Shown here piece after piece: positions 10,081 to 22,382 of a DNA stretch of 44,853 nt. Under the pieces are notes generated by a model that saw nothing but the letters and a program-made list of their open reading frames with translations, searched no databases and had not been told where the DNA came from. The DNA comes from Phellopilus nigrolimitatus (Eukaryota; Basidiomycota; Agaricomycetes; Hymenochaetales; Hymenochaetaceae). The stretch spans positions 1 to 44,853 of the forward strand of contig JAJOHG010000211.1 in NCBI GenBank assembly GCA_021029095.1. The letters run 5' to 3'. Position numbers and translations under genes: made by a program. Numbering within the stretch: the first letter of the stretch is position 1; every line of letters starts with the position of its first letter.

Positions 10081-10491
10081 CACACAGCCACCCCGTGAAC
10101 ATCACGTGATAGCTTTTTGGGAGCCCCTACCCCGGTAAGAGGGAGCTTCGCTCCCAATAAAGCCTAAATTTCGCGTCCAACCTGACCGCAAAACTCTGAG
10201 CACAGTGCATTTCGAAGGAACTTCCGGTTGAAACGGTCGCATCCAGTGTAAAAGCGATGAACTCTACTACTTTCCCCGCGCCGAAAACGTTGAGCTTGTC
10301 AAGGTTGCGTCTGACTACATGTAAGTCTGTAACCGGGTAATGGGCGTGGAGGTTCTTCCGTACTAGATGGCGAACACAGAGCCATAGTAATTCGTCCTGA
10401 ATAAATTGATTCGGTGGTTACTAACAAGCTGAGGTTTGAGCGCCTTTGCGACAAAAGGGGGTGACACATCGCCGTCCTACGTGAGTATAAC

Positions 10492-10497
10492 CACGTG
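10492..10497. promoter_or_regulatory. CACGTG hexamer upstream of b5 reductase
   Basis: Palindromic CACGTG 52 bp before the start codon of the cytochrome b5 reductase gene. It matches the core bound by Cbf1/bHLH-type factors in fungi. Actual binding is inference. Confidence 0.4.
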
Positions 10498-10548
10498 ACC
10501 TATTTTCTTGGGGAACACGTCTTGAATTTCAGTTCCGCGTCGTCGGTC

Positions 10549-11931
<1,383 letters not shown>

Positions 11932-12227
11932 GGGGTCGATAGACGGAAGCAATTGGACTCGATAATACTAATGGTTGATGTTGACGACAGACCACAAATA
12001 CTTCTGAAATTTGGGCTTATTTTTTTGATCTCAAGTACTTGAATACATGGAAGTTAGATATTTTACACGATTGTGACCCTGGAAATTTCCATTCAACAGA
12101 TTTACATGCACCATAGAAAGCCGTTTCTCCAGTGAGGATTCCCAGCAACAAAGAGAAAAGAAAGAGAAAAGAAAGAAAAAAACTAGACGCGATTTTTACC
12201 CCAAGAATTCAATTCTGACAGATCTGG

Positions 12228-15200
12228 TTACCTTTTACCCTTCGACTTTTTCGACTTCTTCGACTTTTTCGACTCTGTTGGCTCTGGCAGGAAGCTAGGC
12301 TGTCCGCTCGCGAGCATTGCAGGGTCCACATACTCGCTCGCGTCGTATTTCTTGTACGAACGGTTGCTCCCCATACTTGCTCGAGACGCCGACCTTCGCA
12401 ATGAGGGGTCGCGGTCCGTGAACTCGCCCAGCGGGCGGACTGCCGCAGCAGCATCCACAGGGTCGGGCGGGATGAACAGCGACGCACGGCTAGCGGCGGC
12501 GCTGAGCCGCGAGTGCACAGACCGTGCGGGCGACGCGGGCGGCGGCGTCGTCAGCGTGAAGTTTGACTCGGTTGGAGACAGCGGTCTGTCCTCCTCGTCT
12601 GGATACGACTCGAGGCGACGCGAGTACGGACTCGAGAGCCCCACTGGCGGCATCCCGGGCAGCTGCGGGTTGGAGTGCGCGCCGGGAGTTGGCATCCCCG
12701 CCGGCGCAGCGTAGGGATACATGCGGGGCGAGCGCATGGACTCGTCGCGCGTGCTCGCCGAGCGCGCAACGCCAGGCCCGGGTGTCGTTCGTCGCGAGGA
12801 GTTGTATGAGTTTGAGCGGCCCGTGTACGCGATAGAAGGAGTGACCGAAGGCGGGATGGGGACGGAAGCGGGGTCTCCGCCGAAGCTCGCTCTCGAGGCG
12901 CGGCGCAGGCCAGGGGAGACAGGACGAGAACTGATATCCGGTGGTCGCACTAGGCGAGGGGAATAAGCGTCCGAGCGGTTGTCATCCCAGGCGGGGCGAC
13001 TATCCCAGCCCGAGTCTGTCTCCCTGCCGAACGAAACTTTGCGGGAACGAGGTGTAGTATTATAATGAGATTCCGAGTACCCGCCCGCTGACCTCGCCAT
13101 CACCGGCAAAGCGCCCGTCATGCTCATACTCGGGCTAGGCAGGGGATTGACAGGGATTGTTGTCGATACGGGCACAAACCCAGGAGGAGCGCCTTCTGCT
13201 CCCGCTGGAGAAAGGGGGATAAATCCGGGAGGAGCGCCTTCTGGCACTACTGGGGAAATGGGAACAAACCCAAGAGGAGCCCCATCGGGTACTACTGGAG
13301 AAGTAGGAACAAAGCCAGGTGGTGCGCCTTCTCGTACTATTGGAGAAGCGGGGAAGAAACCAGGAGGTGGCCCTTCTGACACGGTAGGCATAACGGGAAC
13401 AAATCCTAGCGGGGCACCCTCGGGCGCTGCTGGAGAAATGGGAACAAAGCCGGGAGGTGGCACACCAGACTCAGGCGCTTGCGGTGTCGTTGGAACAAAT
13501 CCGCGAGGCATCCCGGGATCGGAAGAAGGCCCAGGAAGGTCTGACTGGCCATAAGGAGACATTCTAGGACTCATTGTGCTGTCTTGCGGAACAATTGTTT
13601 TCCTTGATTGAAGTGATTCAGAGCGCGACTAATACAAGATAAAAAAACAATCTGATTCAGTATACTGCGCATTACGAAAGTGAAAGAAAAAAAGAAGAGC
13701 GAAAGGTGAAAGGTTGGTATCGCAAATACAACAGGGGATAAAAATAAAAGAGTAAAATAAACAAAATAAAGAAAGATATCATACAGGCGGCTCGATATTG
13801 ATTTCCGGAAGGTTGCCAACGACCGAGTTTGAAGCTGTGTTGGGTCTACTCCTGTATTCTGATCCGGCTACACTCCCTCTACCTCGCGAAGAACGTGCAT
13901 CAAACCCAGCGTCCGATGCGCCAGAATTAATACGTGGTCGGGAATATGCTTGCGGAGCGAGAGGTGCTGGAGTAGTTACATGCGACGGTCTTCGTGGGCC
14001 GGAGAATCCCGACCGGTACGACTGAGGGGAAAAGGTTGCAGTCTATCATGGAAAAAAAAAATCTCAGCAATGACACAATACAACTTTCATCCAATTAACT
14101 TACAATGTCTCCAGGCAGCACAGGACCGTTAGAATCTGCATTTCGACGATCTGACCGTCGATAAATGGATTCGTCAACCATGCCCGGACTAGCTGTCTGA
14201 TAAACACCGTTCATCCCCAGAGCGTCAGTTTCTCCGTGTCTACTCATGCTTGTCCGCGAAAGGGATCGACCAGGTGGCGCAAACCCACTTCCATCGCCTT
14301 GGTGCATACTCCCACTTGGACTAGAATGGCGTCCATCGTACTCAGGAATCGCACTCAATCGAGTCTGCATTGCAGATGATCTTACGGGACCAGGCGGAGA
14401 TATAATGGAAAGGTTTGAAGTGTTAGTCGATGCGACAGACTCAGCCACACTTCTTTGATAGCGATGTCGCGACGAACGTTGCGGATTCTCATATACAAAA
14501 TCCCGTGGGACTGGCTCCTTAGGAGGCGGAGCAGGGCCTGGGTTACCACGGGATAGAGATGGGTTCGTGAGCAGCGGGGAGTTGCCCTGAGATGGAGTCG
14601 GAGGCGCTCGCGCAAGTTCGTGAGGAGGGGGGAGTAAAATAGAACCGTTTTCTATTGGCGGGATGTATCCTTCTGGAGGGATTTCGACAGGCGCATGCAT
14701 TGGAGATTGTTGGCGGTTCATCATTGAAATCGGCGGGACTTCAGACGGATTCGGGTGAAAATTTGGTTGAGGCATAGGCATGGGACTAGGTGCTCGGGCG
14801 CGGCTGAATTGAGCAGTAGCGGAAGAAGGCAGGGGACTAGAGAGATTATACAGAGTGGCATCCTCAACAATGGTTCCTGCATCTGGTGCACCATGGTTGA
14901 TCTCAACGTTGCGGTCCGCATTACGTGGCCCGACGCGTCCAATACTGCGTTTTATGGTGCCAAAAAGTCCAGTTGAATGTGATCGACGAGAACGCGGTGC
15001 ATTGGCCATACTATCAGTTTGATCCAAAATGCTCGGTCCCGCTTGACGGGAGTCGTGCATGGATCGCCGTCTCCGAGGTTCATGCATCGGCCTCTCAGAA
15101 TCATGCATCTGCCTTTCAGACTCGTCCACCTGCCTTTGAGGTTCGCGCATTTGCCTTTGAGGTTCTCGCATCTGCCTTTGAGGTTCTCGCATCTGCCTTT

Positions 15201-16213
15201 GAGGCTCAGGCATCCGTCTCTGAGGTTCAAACATCTGCATTCCCGGCGCAGGCATTCCTGGCGCAGAGGAAGGTCCTGGCTGCGGTAAGAACTCATCATC
15301 GTCGAGTTCATCATCACCGTATGGGTCGTCGATGCCAAATTCGGGGCCGAGCTCATTCTGCAAGAAATCATCGAGCCTTCTGTTCGTTTCGACCCGAGCA
15401 CGAACGTACGCGTCGTCGACGGCAGCGTTATAACCCTGTTCCCTCCCTTCCCTCATACCCTGCTCCCTTCCTAGTTTGCGACCCTCGTCCAAGGCCTTCT
15501 GCACCATTGTCTCAATTTCCAGCTTTCGTGCCTGTCGTTTCGCCTTTGCAGCTTGGTCCTCAGCCAGCGCCTTCTCGCGATCTGTTTGCGCAATCATATC
15601 GTTTGCACGCGCAATCTGAGATTGGGCGGCCTCTAGTTGGAGCTTATAGAGACGCAGCTCCTCGTTGATGCGCGCTACATCCGATTGGGCCTGCATACGG
15701 GACTGGTTGATCATTTTCCAGCGGTCTTCCGCATCCTGAAGACGTCGTTCAGCATCATTGGCGCGCTGAGTTTCGAGCTCGAGACGCTCCGCGGTCTTGT
15801 GAAGAATGGTCATGGCTTCCTTCGAATCGCGTTCATTTACGAGGAGTCGGATCAAATCGCGTGCACTGCTGGAATGGCCGCGACTGGAATGATCCCGCGA
15901 ACGTCGAGAGGAGCGGCCATGAGAAGAAGTCTTGCGCCTCTCGAGGGTACCTCGCAAAGGGGTATCCAAAGGGGTTTCGATAGTTGATTGGGAGAGACTA
16001 TCGAAGTATTCCTCGGCAGTACCGCCGGTGAACCGCGGGTCTACCTTGCGTGGGGGTGATTTGACAGGGAGAGGTGGAATCGACTCTCTCGGACTGGAGC
16101 TAAACTGAAATGAGCTGTCATCGGAAGATTATGGAATGCGAAAAAGCGAACCTGGAGATGCTCTCTATCGACACACGGGAACGTCGGGAGCCGTGGTCAT
16201 GATCGCTGGACAT
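12228..16213 (-). CDS. Large coiled-coil, proline-rich repeat protein of unknown function
   Basis: I do not recognise a functional family. Four exons join in phase into one protein of roughly 1,200 residues. Exon 1 starts MSSDHDHGSRRSRVSIESIS (an in-frame ATG at 16237 is an alternative). It is followed by a Ser/Arg-rich region, then 'SSARDLIRLLVNERDSKEAM' and a ~150-residue charged coiled coil rich in Glu, Arg, Gln and Ala. After an acidic patch (DDPYGDDELDDDEF) comes a run of EPQRQMR heptapeptides, and then a long disordered Pro/Ser region. A middle exon (about 13790-14025) has no start codon of its own but is fully open. The C-terminus has about eight ~17-residue PPGFVPxSPxxPEGAP repeats and ends in a Lys/Ser tail (SKKSKKSKKSKGKR). 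It may be a scaffold. No enzymatic motif or membrane segment is visible. Confidence 0.75.
13150..13530 (-). repeat. Tandem ~51-bp coding repeats (PPGFVP units)
   Basis: About eight imperfect units of ~17 codons each encode variants of PPGFVPISPVVPEGA. On the plus strand the recurring core is close to ggaacaaatccnggaggngc. The units differ by substitutions but keep the frame, so the array is under coding constraint. Confidence 0.85.
15075..15240 (-). repeat. 21-bp coding repeats (EPQRQMR heptads)
   Basis: Seven to nine units of 21 bp encode EPQRQMR and variants (ESERQMH, EPRRRRS). Three central units are nearly identical at DNA level (core tgcctttgaggttctcgcat), which points to recent slippage or unequal exchange. 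Units at the edges are more diverged. Confidence 0.85.
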
Positions 16214-16819
16214 TCGAGCATGCAAACGCCCTGACATGAGGATCAAGATGAGTGTCAGATATGAAGCGAGGAGTTACAGTTGTTAAGATAACGTACCGAA
16301 CAGGCAAGAAGTAGCTCAACAATCGCAAGCTACAGGGTGCGTTCTCATGCCCACCGTATGTGTGCATGCAGGTGCGGGGCGTGGACGATGTGTACAAATA
16401 CAGGCTGTGTTCGCATACATAAAAGGAAATTCGGATTACCAGATGTCATGATCGACACGCCACGTCTGACAGTTGTGGCTCTGAACCGACTGTATCCGCC
16501 TTCCGCGGTATCTGACAGTAGTCCACCGCGGATGTGGCTCGGACATCCCCCTTAGACTATTTCCAAAACAATTGAAAAAGCTTTCTGCTTATCTTCCTTT
16601 TTTTTGACCGTTTTGTTCCGCACGTGACGAATGATCATTCGCTGACAGAGCGCTGAATGATACAACCTCTTCACCCAGCTTGCGCCATGTGCCAGCATGT
16701 GACACCAAGTGCTTCGGTATAAAATCAGAGAGTTGTGAACCGTAAAGCATCAACTTCCCGTTTCTTGCCTCTCTACAGCTCTCTTATCGTCCACTATCCA
16801 TCGCCCCTTTGTCGACGAT
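16214..16819. promoter_or_regulatory. Divergent promoter, coiled-coil gene / GST
   Basis: About 600 bp between two divergent start codons. A CACGTG lies at 16621-16626 and a TATA box at 16718-16724 (TATAAAA), the latter about 100 bp before the GST start codon. The part next to 16237 may include 5' UTR or an extra exon of the coiled-coil gene. I see no other gene. Confidence 0.55.
16718..16724 (+). promoter_or_regulatory. TATA box of the GST-like gene
   Basis: TATAAAA preceded by gcttcgg, about 96 bp upstream of the start codon, leaving room for a transcript start near 16750 and a short leader ending in pyrimidine-rich sequence. Confidence 0.6.
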
Positions 16820-17967
16820 ATGTCTAAGGTCAGCACCGACTCCGACTTGGACGATCGGTCCTCAATATTGATATATCTCGCATACAGCCCGTACTCTACA
16901 CCTTCGGAGGTTCTGTCTGGTCCGCTGCCCCAGAGCTTGCCATGTCCGTAATATCCATCATTTATAGCCAAGTCTCGGAACTAATACTTCTGTTCAAATT
17001 ATTAGTGCCGAGCTCGGATACAGCTCTGATGCCATCGAGACCAAAGTTGTAAATCTTGTCAACGGCGAGAACTTCGCCCCTTCATTTATCAAGATCGTGA
17101 GTCGGTTCACTCATCAATAATTGTCTGCTGTGCTCAATGAACCTTCAATTTCTTTCATAAAAAAGAACCCAAATGCGACGCTACCCACCTTGACCGCCAA
17201 TGGAACGACTTATACCAACACTGTGGATGTCATCTCATACCTCATCAAGAACGCCCCAAAGCCAGTCGGCAAGCCTTCTGGTACTGATCTCGTGAAGTTG
17301 GTCCACGAAGACAGCATCGATCCTAACTTCGCGCTCCTTCTCTCCGTAAGTCTTGCAGATTCTCGTCTACTTAGGCTTGGTTCCTGACACCTCTTAATCA
17401 ATGATGATAGCGAAGCGACGAGGAGAAGAAAGCTCGCACGGACGGGATCGTCCTGACTTTCCTTGCCAATCGTGAGCTCTGCAAACCCATACTTATAGTT
17501 CAGCGCATTGACATCCACGCTCTTTTATTCCTACAGGCCAATCTGCGCTCGAGAAGCACTCCGTCACACCAGAAGCCGCCTCGTTCAGCGACTTCTACAA
17601 GGACAAGATCGCGGGCAACGGCAGTCTCCTCGCGATTTACGCCGACAACGCGCCCGCGGGCGCGAAGCAGAAGTTCTTCGAGACGTCCGAGCAGCACTGG
17701 GCGAACATTCGCAAGTTCGTCCTCGAAGCGCTTCCGGGCTATCTCCCCGAGTCCGGGTTCATCGGCGGCGCGAGTCCCGGCGAGGATGACTTCCACCTCG
17801 GTGCCTGGCTAGCGCGCATCGTCGCAACGATCGGCGGCAAGCACGGCAGTTCGCTCGCTAACCAGGACGCGCTCAAGCAAGCGGTGCCGCCGAAGGTGCT
17901 GACATACTGGAACACGTGGAGCGCAAGGGACAGCTGGAAGACTGTGTACGCTGAGGGCCTGCATTAA
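16820..17967 (+). CDS. Glutathione S-transferase-like protein
   Basis: GST-superfamily protein with a thioredoxin-fold N-terminal half and an all-alpha C-terminal half, expected to bind glutathione in the cytosol. The first exon encodes only MSK, followed by 'PVLYTFGGSVWSAAPELA'. The next join (intron 16944-17005, donor GTCCGT) gives ELA-I-AELGY. Then come 'KVVNLVNGENFAPSFIKI', 'NPNATLPTLTANGTTYTNT' (the cis-Pro glutathione-site loop PTL), and VDVISYLI. The long last exon has 'FYKDKIAGNGSLLAIYADN' and 'DDFHLGAWLARIVATIGG', a GST C-terminal helix pattern, and ends WKTVYAEGLH. A typical catalytic Ser/Tyr/Cys at the N-terminus is not obvious. It converges with Trs65. The class within the superfamily is unclear. 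Confidence 0.85.
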
Positions 17968-18087
17968 TTGTAACACTTAATCCAAACACATAGACGTCCT
18001 AATTTGCTTCGAATATTACATGCGTTGTATAAATCAGTGCCCTGCTTCAGCATACACATACAGAGTGGTGCCAGCAAACTGCCACCT

Positions 18088-21032
18088 TCAAAAGTCCCTT
18101 TTGTGTGAGAGGATCGCGAAGTCCATGACAGACCTTAAGAAAATGTTCAAAATCTCGTAATCTATTGCTAGCGTAGATCTCAACATACCTAAGGCTGATG
18201 GATTCGCCGGAATCGATGTCTGTCAAAACTAAACCATCGATGGAATGGACCCCGGGCGCTAACGCCAAGAAACGCATATTCACAGATTGGCAGGTGGATG
18301 GACCTAGAGGTCTGAAGCGATAATGTAAATACTATAGACAATTTCTTGTGAAGAGCACGTACCCTATCCGAACTCTGTTCTCAAGCGGCGTGAAACCTGG
18401 TGGCTCAGGCTTCCACAGATCCATAGACGCAGACGAGAGATACGAGTCCCGTCTCTCCTCCCTGCGTCGCATCCTGTCCGCGAACGTCGCCTCCAGCGTC
18501 CGGACGTATGGAGATTGGTTAAACACGAAAATCTCCAACGAAAATTCGTCCAATAGACAGATCGACCGCTGGTGTGCAAGCGAAGTCGAAGCCTGGGGTC
18601 CATCGTCATGTTGTCGCACTCCAGAAGGGACAAGATTCACTGACACCACAAAGTCTCTTGTTCTCGTCCCTGGATTACCCGTGCTCCAGGACGTCAGGGC
18701 CAGCGCCCGCTCACCAGCCATCAGTCGAGGCATGGGCGTCTGCGGCATCCCGGACAGCGTGAGCCGATCTCTCCGCGCATCGATGCCCAGACCGACGCTG
18801 CCCATCTGTCCAAAGGACGGTGAAACCGAGATAGGACGCGGCGTGACGGGCTGAGACCCATACGCAGGGAATGCGGGGGTAGGAGGGACAACCGGGAATG
18901 AATGCGCTGGCACGGTTGCTGTCGATGGGGGACTCTGAATTTGCGCATTATTAGGCAGAGGAGGCAAAGGTGGACTCAGTGGTCCCGACTCTGACAAAGG
19001 TGTCCCGACTGTCCAAGGCTTCATACCGAGTTTTGACAAGGGGGATATCCTGCCTAGGCTAGACGAACTACTAAATCCGGGTGATAATGACATCGGGCGC
19101 TGCACGGACGATTGGAAGGGGGAGGTAGTTCCGCCAAATGTGTGTCGTTTAGTGCCTACCGCCGTGTTCAATTGCGCATTCGCCAGTGCGGACGCCTTAT
19201 TCTGTGCTTGCTGGGCGAGTGGACTTGCTGCAGGGAACGGAGACGCGGGAAGTGGCATTGCATTATTCTCTACATGCGATGTGAACCCAGGCGAGGGAAC
19301 CGAGTCTCGTTGTCGTGGTCTGAGGTCAAGAACGCAATTCCACCGTGACAGAAATGAAGATGTTGGGTACGAGAGCTTGTCAGTCGTCTCATAAAACTCT
19401 TCTTCAGAGACAGTAAAGGGTCGACCGATGATGTTGATAGACACCGATTTCTGGAAGTCGTTGCTTATATCTTCCTCGGTTCTTTGCGGCAAATCCAGAT
19501 CGGGAGGTCGAAGGAAGGTGACAGCGTACAGAAGATTATACTGCTCCGATGATCGTATGAGAAGCGGGAAAACCTTCAACGGTTCAGAAACTCCCTGCTC
19601 TCCCCAGCCTATTAGCTTGATTTTGGCAGCTTCGCCTTTTATAGACACATTAATCTCTTCAACGGAGAAGCCAGCCTCCGATTCGCCGGAATTCTCGATT
19701 TCGATGCAGAGAACAACAGTGCTTTCCTCGCTTGTGGTTTCTTGCTCGTCATCGGTATTTCCAGGGAAGTATATTTGAGGGATGATCACAGTGCGCATGC
19801 GTACATGGAAGCCAGAAACGGTCGTCATTGTCTTCCGAAATGACTTGCGGAGAATAGGCAAGGTACGAGCGGGGTCCGGTGTAGTGACTGCTAAGGATGC
19901 TGGGGAAACAGGAGGCAAAGAATAAGCATAGCGAGCTGACGAGCCTAAGCGTGTGGTGGGCAAGTATAATTTATCGGATATTTCTGTACCAGCGACTCCT
20001 TACAAAAACCAAAAACACATCGTGTTAGTGTCAATGATGGCGCAAAGACTTTGACACACCTGCAGACAGACCGTCTAGGATATTGACCTCTTCAAAAAAG
20101 CTACGCCGCGGGCGCTTGACAATATCTTGGCTAGTTTCTGCCGTGCTGGCTGGTTCTTTCGGAGACAATGTGTCTATCAATAAAGGAAGCGGTCCTGCTG
20201 CTTGAATTAGATCGGTCAAGCTCTGTCTCTGAGGTGTGGGAGGCAGAGGCCTGTCGCGTAGCGTGATGGAGGCTGTTAAGCACAATAGTGGGTCCGTGAC
20301 CTGAGTGCGCACAAATGCTAGTAGAAAGTATCAGAGCCAGTCGCGTGACGATAAGTAGAGAATATGCTCACCGACAACAACGGACAGCTTGTATATAGCT
20401 ATCCAGCACTTTTCCTGGCTGGACCGGAGCAGGCGGAAAGAATCAGCATCCTCCATTGACTCATCGCCCCAGATAAGTGCCTTGAGGAGTGTCCCTTCTG
20501 AAAAGACGTATCTCTTGTCGGTTTCGCTGGTCGAGGGCACGGGACTGGGCGTCTGGGGCAGAATGATTGGTGGGGGCACGCCCAGCCCCTTCGCCTTGAG
20601 GGTCAGACCAGTGCTACTTGTGCGCACGGGGGGAACGGGGGAACGGCCATTAGGTGACAGGTTGTTGGACGTAGGCGAGATGTAATTGGCCTCGACAGAG
20701 ACCTGGAGGTGATTCAAAAAGGACAAGAGGAGGGCCGGGGGCGAGAAGGGATCTGGAGACAGCAAGTTCGAGGGCTGGTCTTGCTGCTTGAAACGGATTG
20801 CGAGGTAGAAGTCTAAATCCTCGTCTGCAAGTCACCAATCAGAGGTTGACGAAGAGCATGTCAACGAACAGAGCACACCAAAGAAGGCCTTGCTCCTCTC
20901 GCCGCAGTCACGAGCTCGACTGAGCCAGGTATCCGCCTCGATGCCGTCTTCATGGGCGGGAAAGCGGAGGACGCTGTCCGGTACGATGAGGTCTAGTGCG
21001 CACGAGTTGAAGATGTATTCTGCATTTGCCAT
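18088..21032 (-). CDS. TRS65: TRAPPII complex subunit Trs65
   Basis: Fungal-specific TRAPPII subunit that links the Rab-GEF complex for Ypt31/32 and Arf1-GEF function at the late Golgi. The start MANAEYIFNSCALDLIVPDS is followed by 'EDLDFYLAIRFKQQDQPS' and then an N-terminal domain with a Ser/Pro-rich insertion. The large exon (about 18345-19960) covers the middle and Ig-like C-terminal domain: 'SGFHVRMRTVIIPQIYFPG', 'SIKGEAAKIKLIGWGEQ', 'SVSINIIGRPFTV', 'FVVSVNLVPSGVR', 'RSICLLDEFSLEIFVFNQSP' and 'LENRVRIGY'. The last exons give 'FLALAPGVHSIDGLVLTD' and end RSVMDFAILSHKRDF after an intron at the GESISLR junction. A ~200-residue Pro/Ser-rich loop splits the conserved parts. The Elp6 gene starts 129 bp away on the other strand. 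Confidence 0.85.
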
Positions 21033-21160
21033 TCGATAGCGAGGGATTCATCGTTTTGTCGGACAACGCGCGTGCCAGTCGCGTCGCCAGTGCTGTTTGG
21101 CCTCCACAAATAACGCGAAAACGATCGAATATTTCCCGGTCATGCTCTCTGTATTGCAGC
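21033..21160. promoter_or_regulatory. 128-bp bidirectional promoter, Trs65 / Elp6
   Basis: Only 128 bp separate the two divergent start codons, so both genes must share promoter elements or have overlapping 5' ends. No TATA box is evident. Confidence 0.6.
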
Positions 21161-22077
21161 ATGTTTGACCCCTCGACCTTGCCATGTCAAGGAGGCCAAT
21201 TGCTTCTTGTCACTGACAGCCTGGCTTCCCCTGCCGACTTCGTTATCCTCAGCATTCTGGCTGCTCAATTAAAAAACCACTCGCTCAAGTCCAAGTGCAT
21301 ATTCGTCTCTTTCTCCCAAAGTTTCTCCCATTGGAAATCCGTCGCTGCTCGGTTGGTCTGTTCTTCTCGCAAATTGCCCCTTTTTCCATTTCTCAAGAAG
21401 AATCTCATTTCAGAGTCCTCCGACACATCTCTCTTCCTACATCTCAAACGGCTCTTTCAAATTTCTCGATGCGCTCACTGAACCGCATACAACTGCAAGC
21501 GCTTTGCGGCTTCTATACGACAAAATAAGCCGAATCCTTGATGAACCCGACGCTGGCGACGCGAATAGTGACAGTCCGAACATGATTGTTCTCGACAGTA
21601 TCTCGTTTCTGGAATGGTCAGGAATATCAGTCGTTGATGTCAAGCGTTTCGTAAGGGCGTTGCGCGCACTCTGTAATAGAGTAAATCCGGTTTCACCCCT
21701 TGAAATGCGCCTTTTTCTTAACCTTTCCGTAGCGCTATGCCAGCCTGATTATTCGACATCACCGAGTATTGTCAGACGATCTGGATGATCTTGCGCGCAG
21801 TCTTCTCGCCCAATGCGCTTGGCATCTGGAAGTGCTTCCTTTGTCGAGTGGAAGGAGTGGGGCAATTAGTGGAGAGGTAGGTTCTTTGACGTTTGGCCTT
21901 GCCGACGAGTTGTGAGTGAAGTCCTCCGTTGTTCAACAGGTCGCGCTTCATCGGGGCCCGCTCCTCAATGACTTGGCTGTTATTGATACCATTCAAAGAA
22001 ATAATGCGGTCCAGTACCGGCTGAGCGACACCGGGGCACTATACTTTGGCAGAGGGACAAGTGCGGGTATATTATAG
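21161..22077 (+). CDS. ELP6: Elongator complex subunit Elp6
   Basis: RecA-fold subunit of the Elp4-Elp5-Elp6 ring that works with Elp1-3 in wobble-uridine modification of tRNAs. Exon 1 gives MFDPSTLPCQGGQLLLVTDS and then 'SPADFVILSILAAQL' and 'KCIFVSFSQSFSHWKSVAA', a family hallmark. Exon 2 gives 'SYISNGSFKFLDALTEPH', 'SPNMIVLDSISFLEWSGIS' (Walker-B-like strand) and 'DVKRFVRALRALCNR'. Exon 3 gives 'LARSLLAQCAWHLEVLPLSS' (family-typical), and exon 4 ends GALYFGRGTSAGIL. The donors GTCTGT and GTAAAT keep phase. Length is about 245 residues, usual for the family. No Walker-A motif is seen, as expected for Elp6. I rate the name likely and not certain, because the family is divergent. Confidence 0.8.
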
Positions 22078-22382
22078 TAATCAAAACATGGATATGACAT
22101 ATTTCATATGTAAGTTAACAGGCTTGGAAGACAGTCGAGGTGCATAGGAATGATTAAGACATCGGGATGCAACGTGATTATCCTCTCATCTCCGAGCAAA
22201 ATCAACTGGAGACCAACCATGCTTAGAATTACACACTGCACAAGTGTCCGGATTACTTGTATGCACCAAAGGAATGCTATGGTTGAAGAGATGCAGTTGG
22301 GGTCTCTTCCGACGGGGATTTCACGGCCTGATGGTCGAGAATTCGCCTGAGAACATTGTTTCTGGTGCGATGGGTACGCCGG
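22078..22382. other. Convergent intergenic stretch
   Basis: 305 bp between the Elp6 stop and the stop of the small minus-strand gene. It should hold both 3' ends. I see nothing else. Confidence 0.5.

Larger units (their letters stand above)
9079..10548. other. Gene-poor island between copy B and the b5 reductase
   Basis: About 1.47 kb without a supportable gene. It contains the inverted-repeat element (9349-9740), a hairpin at 9253-9273, two identical atcacgtgat palindromes (9870-9879 and 10101-10110), an 18-G tract, a short hairpin gggagcttcgctccc at 10141-10155, and a CACGTG at 10492-10497 close to the next start codon. The outer parts should include the promoters of both flanking divergent genes. 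Confidence 0.6.

Noticed and set aside
10240..10325. Short protein-like frame ending at a gtaagt, as an exon of a further gene
   Set aside because: Only about 28 codons between stops, with no start codon and no convincing partner exon.
13120..13554. Plus-strand Gly/Pro/Ser-rich ORF
   Set aside because: It is antisense to the PPGFVP repeat array; the minus strand has the longer, spliced, biased reading frame.
15075..15240. CRISPR-like or satellite array
   Set aside because: Units are contiguous 21-mers without spacers and encode an in-frame heptapeptide.
14925..15668. 247-codon plus-strand ORF
   Set aside because: Antisense shadow of the coiled-coil and EPQRQMR region; its repeats mirror those of the minus-strand protein.
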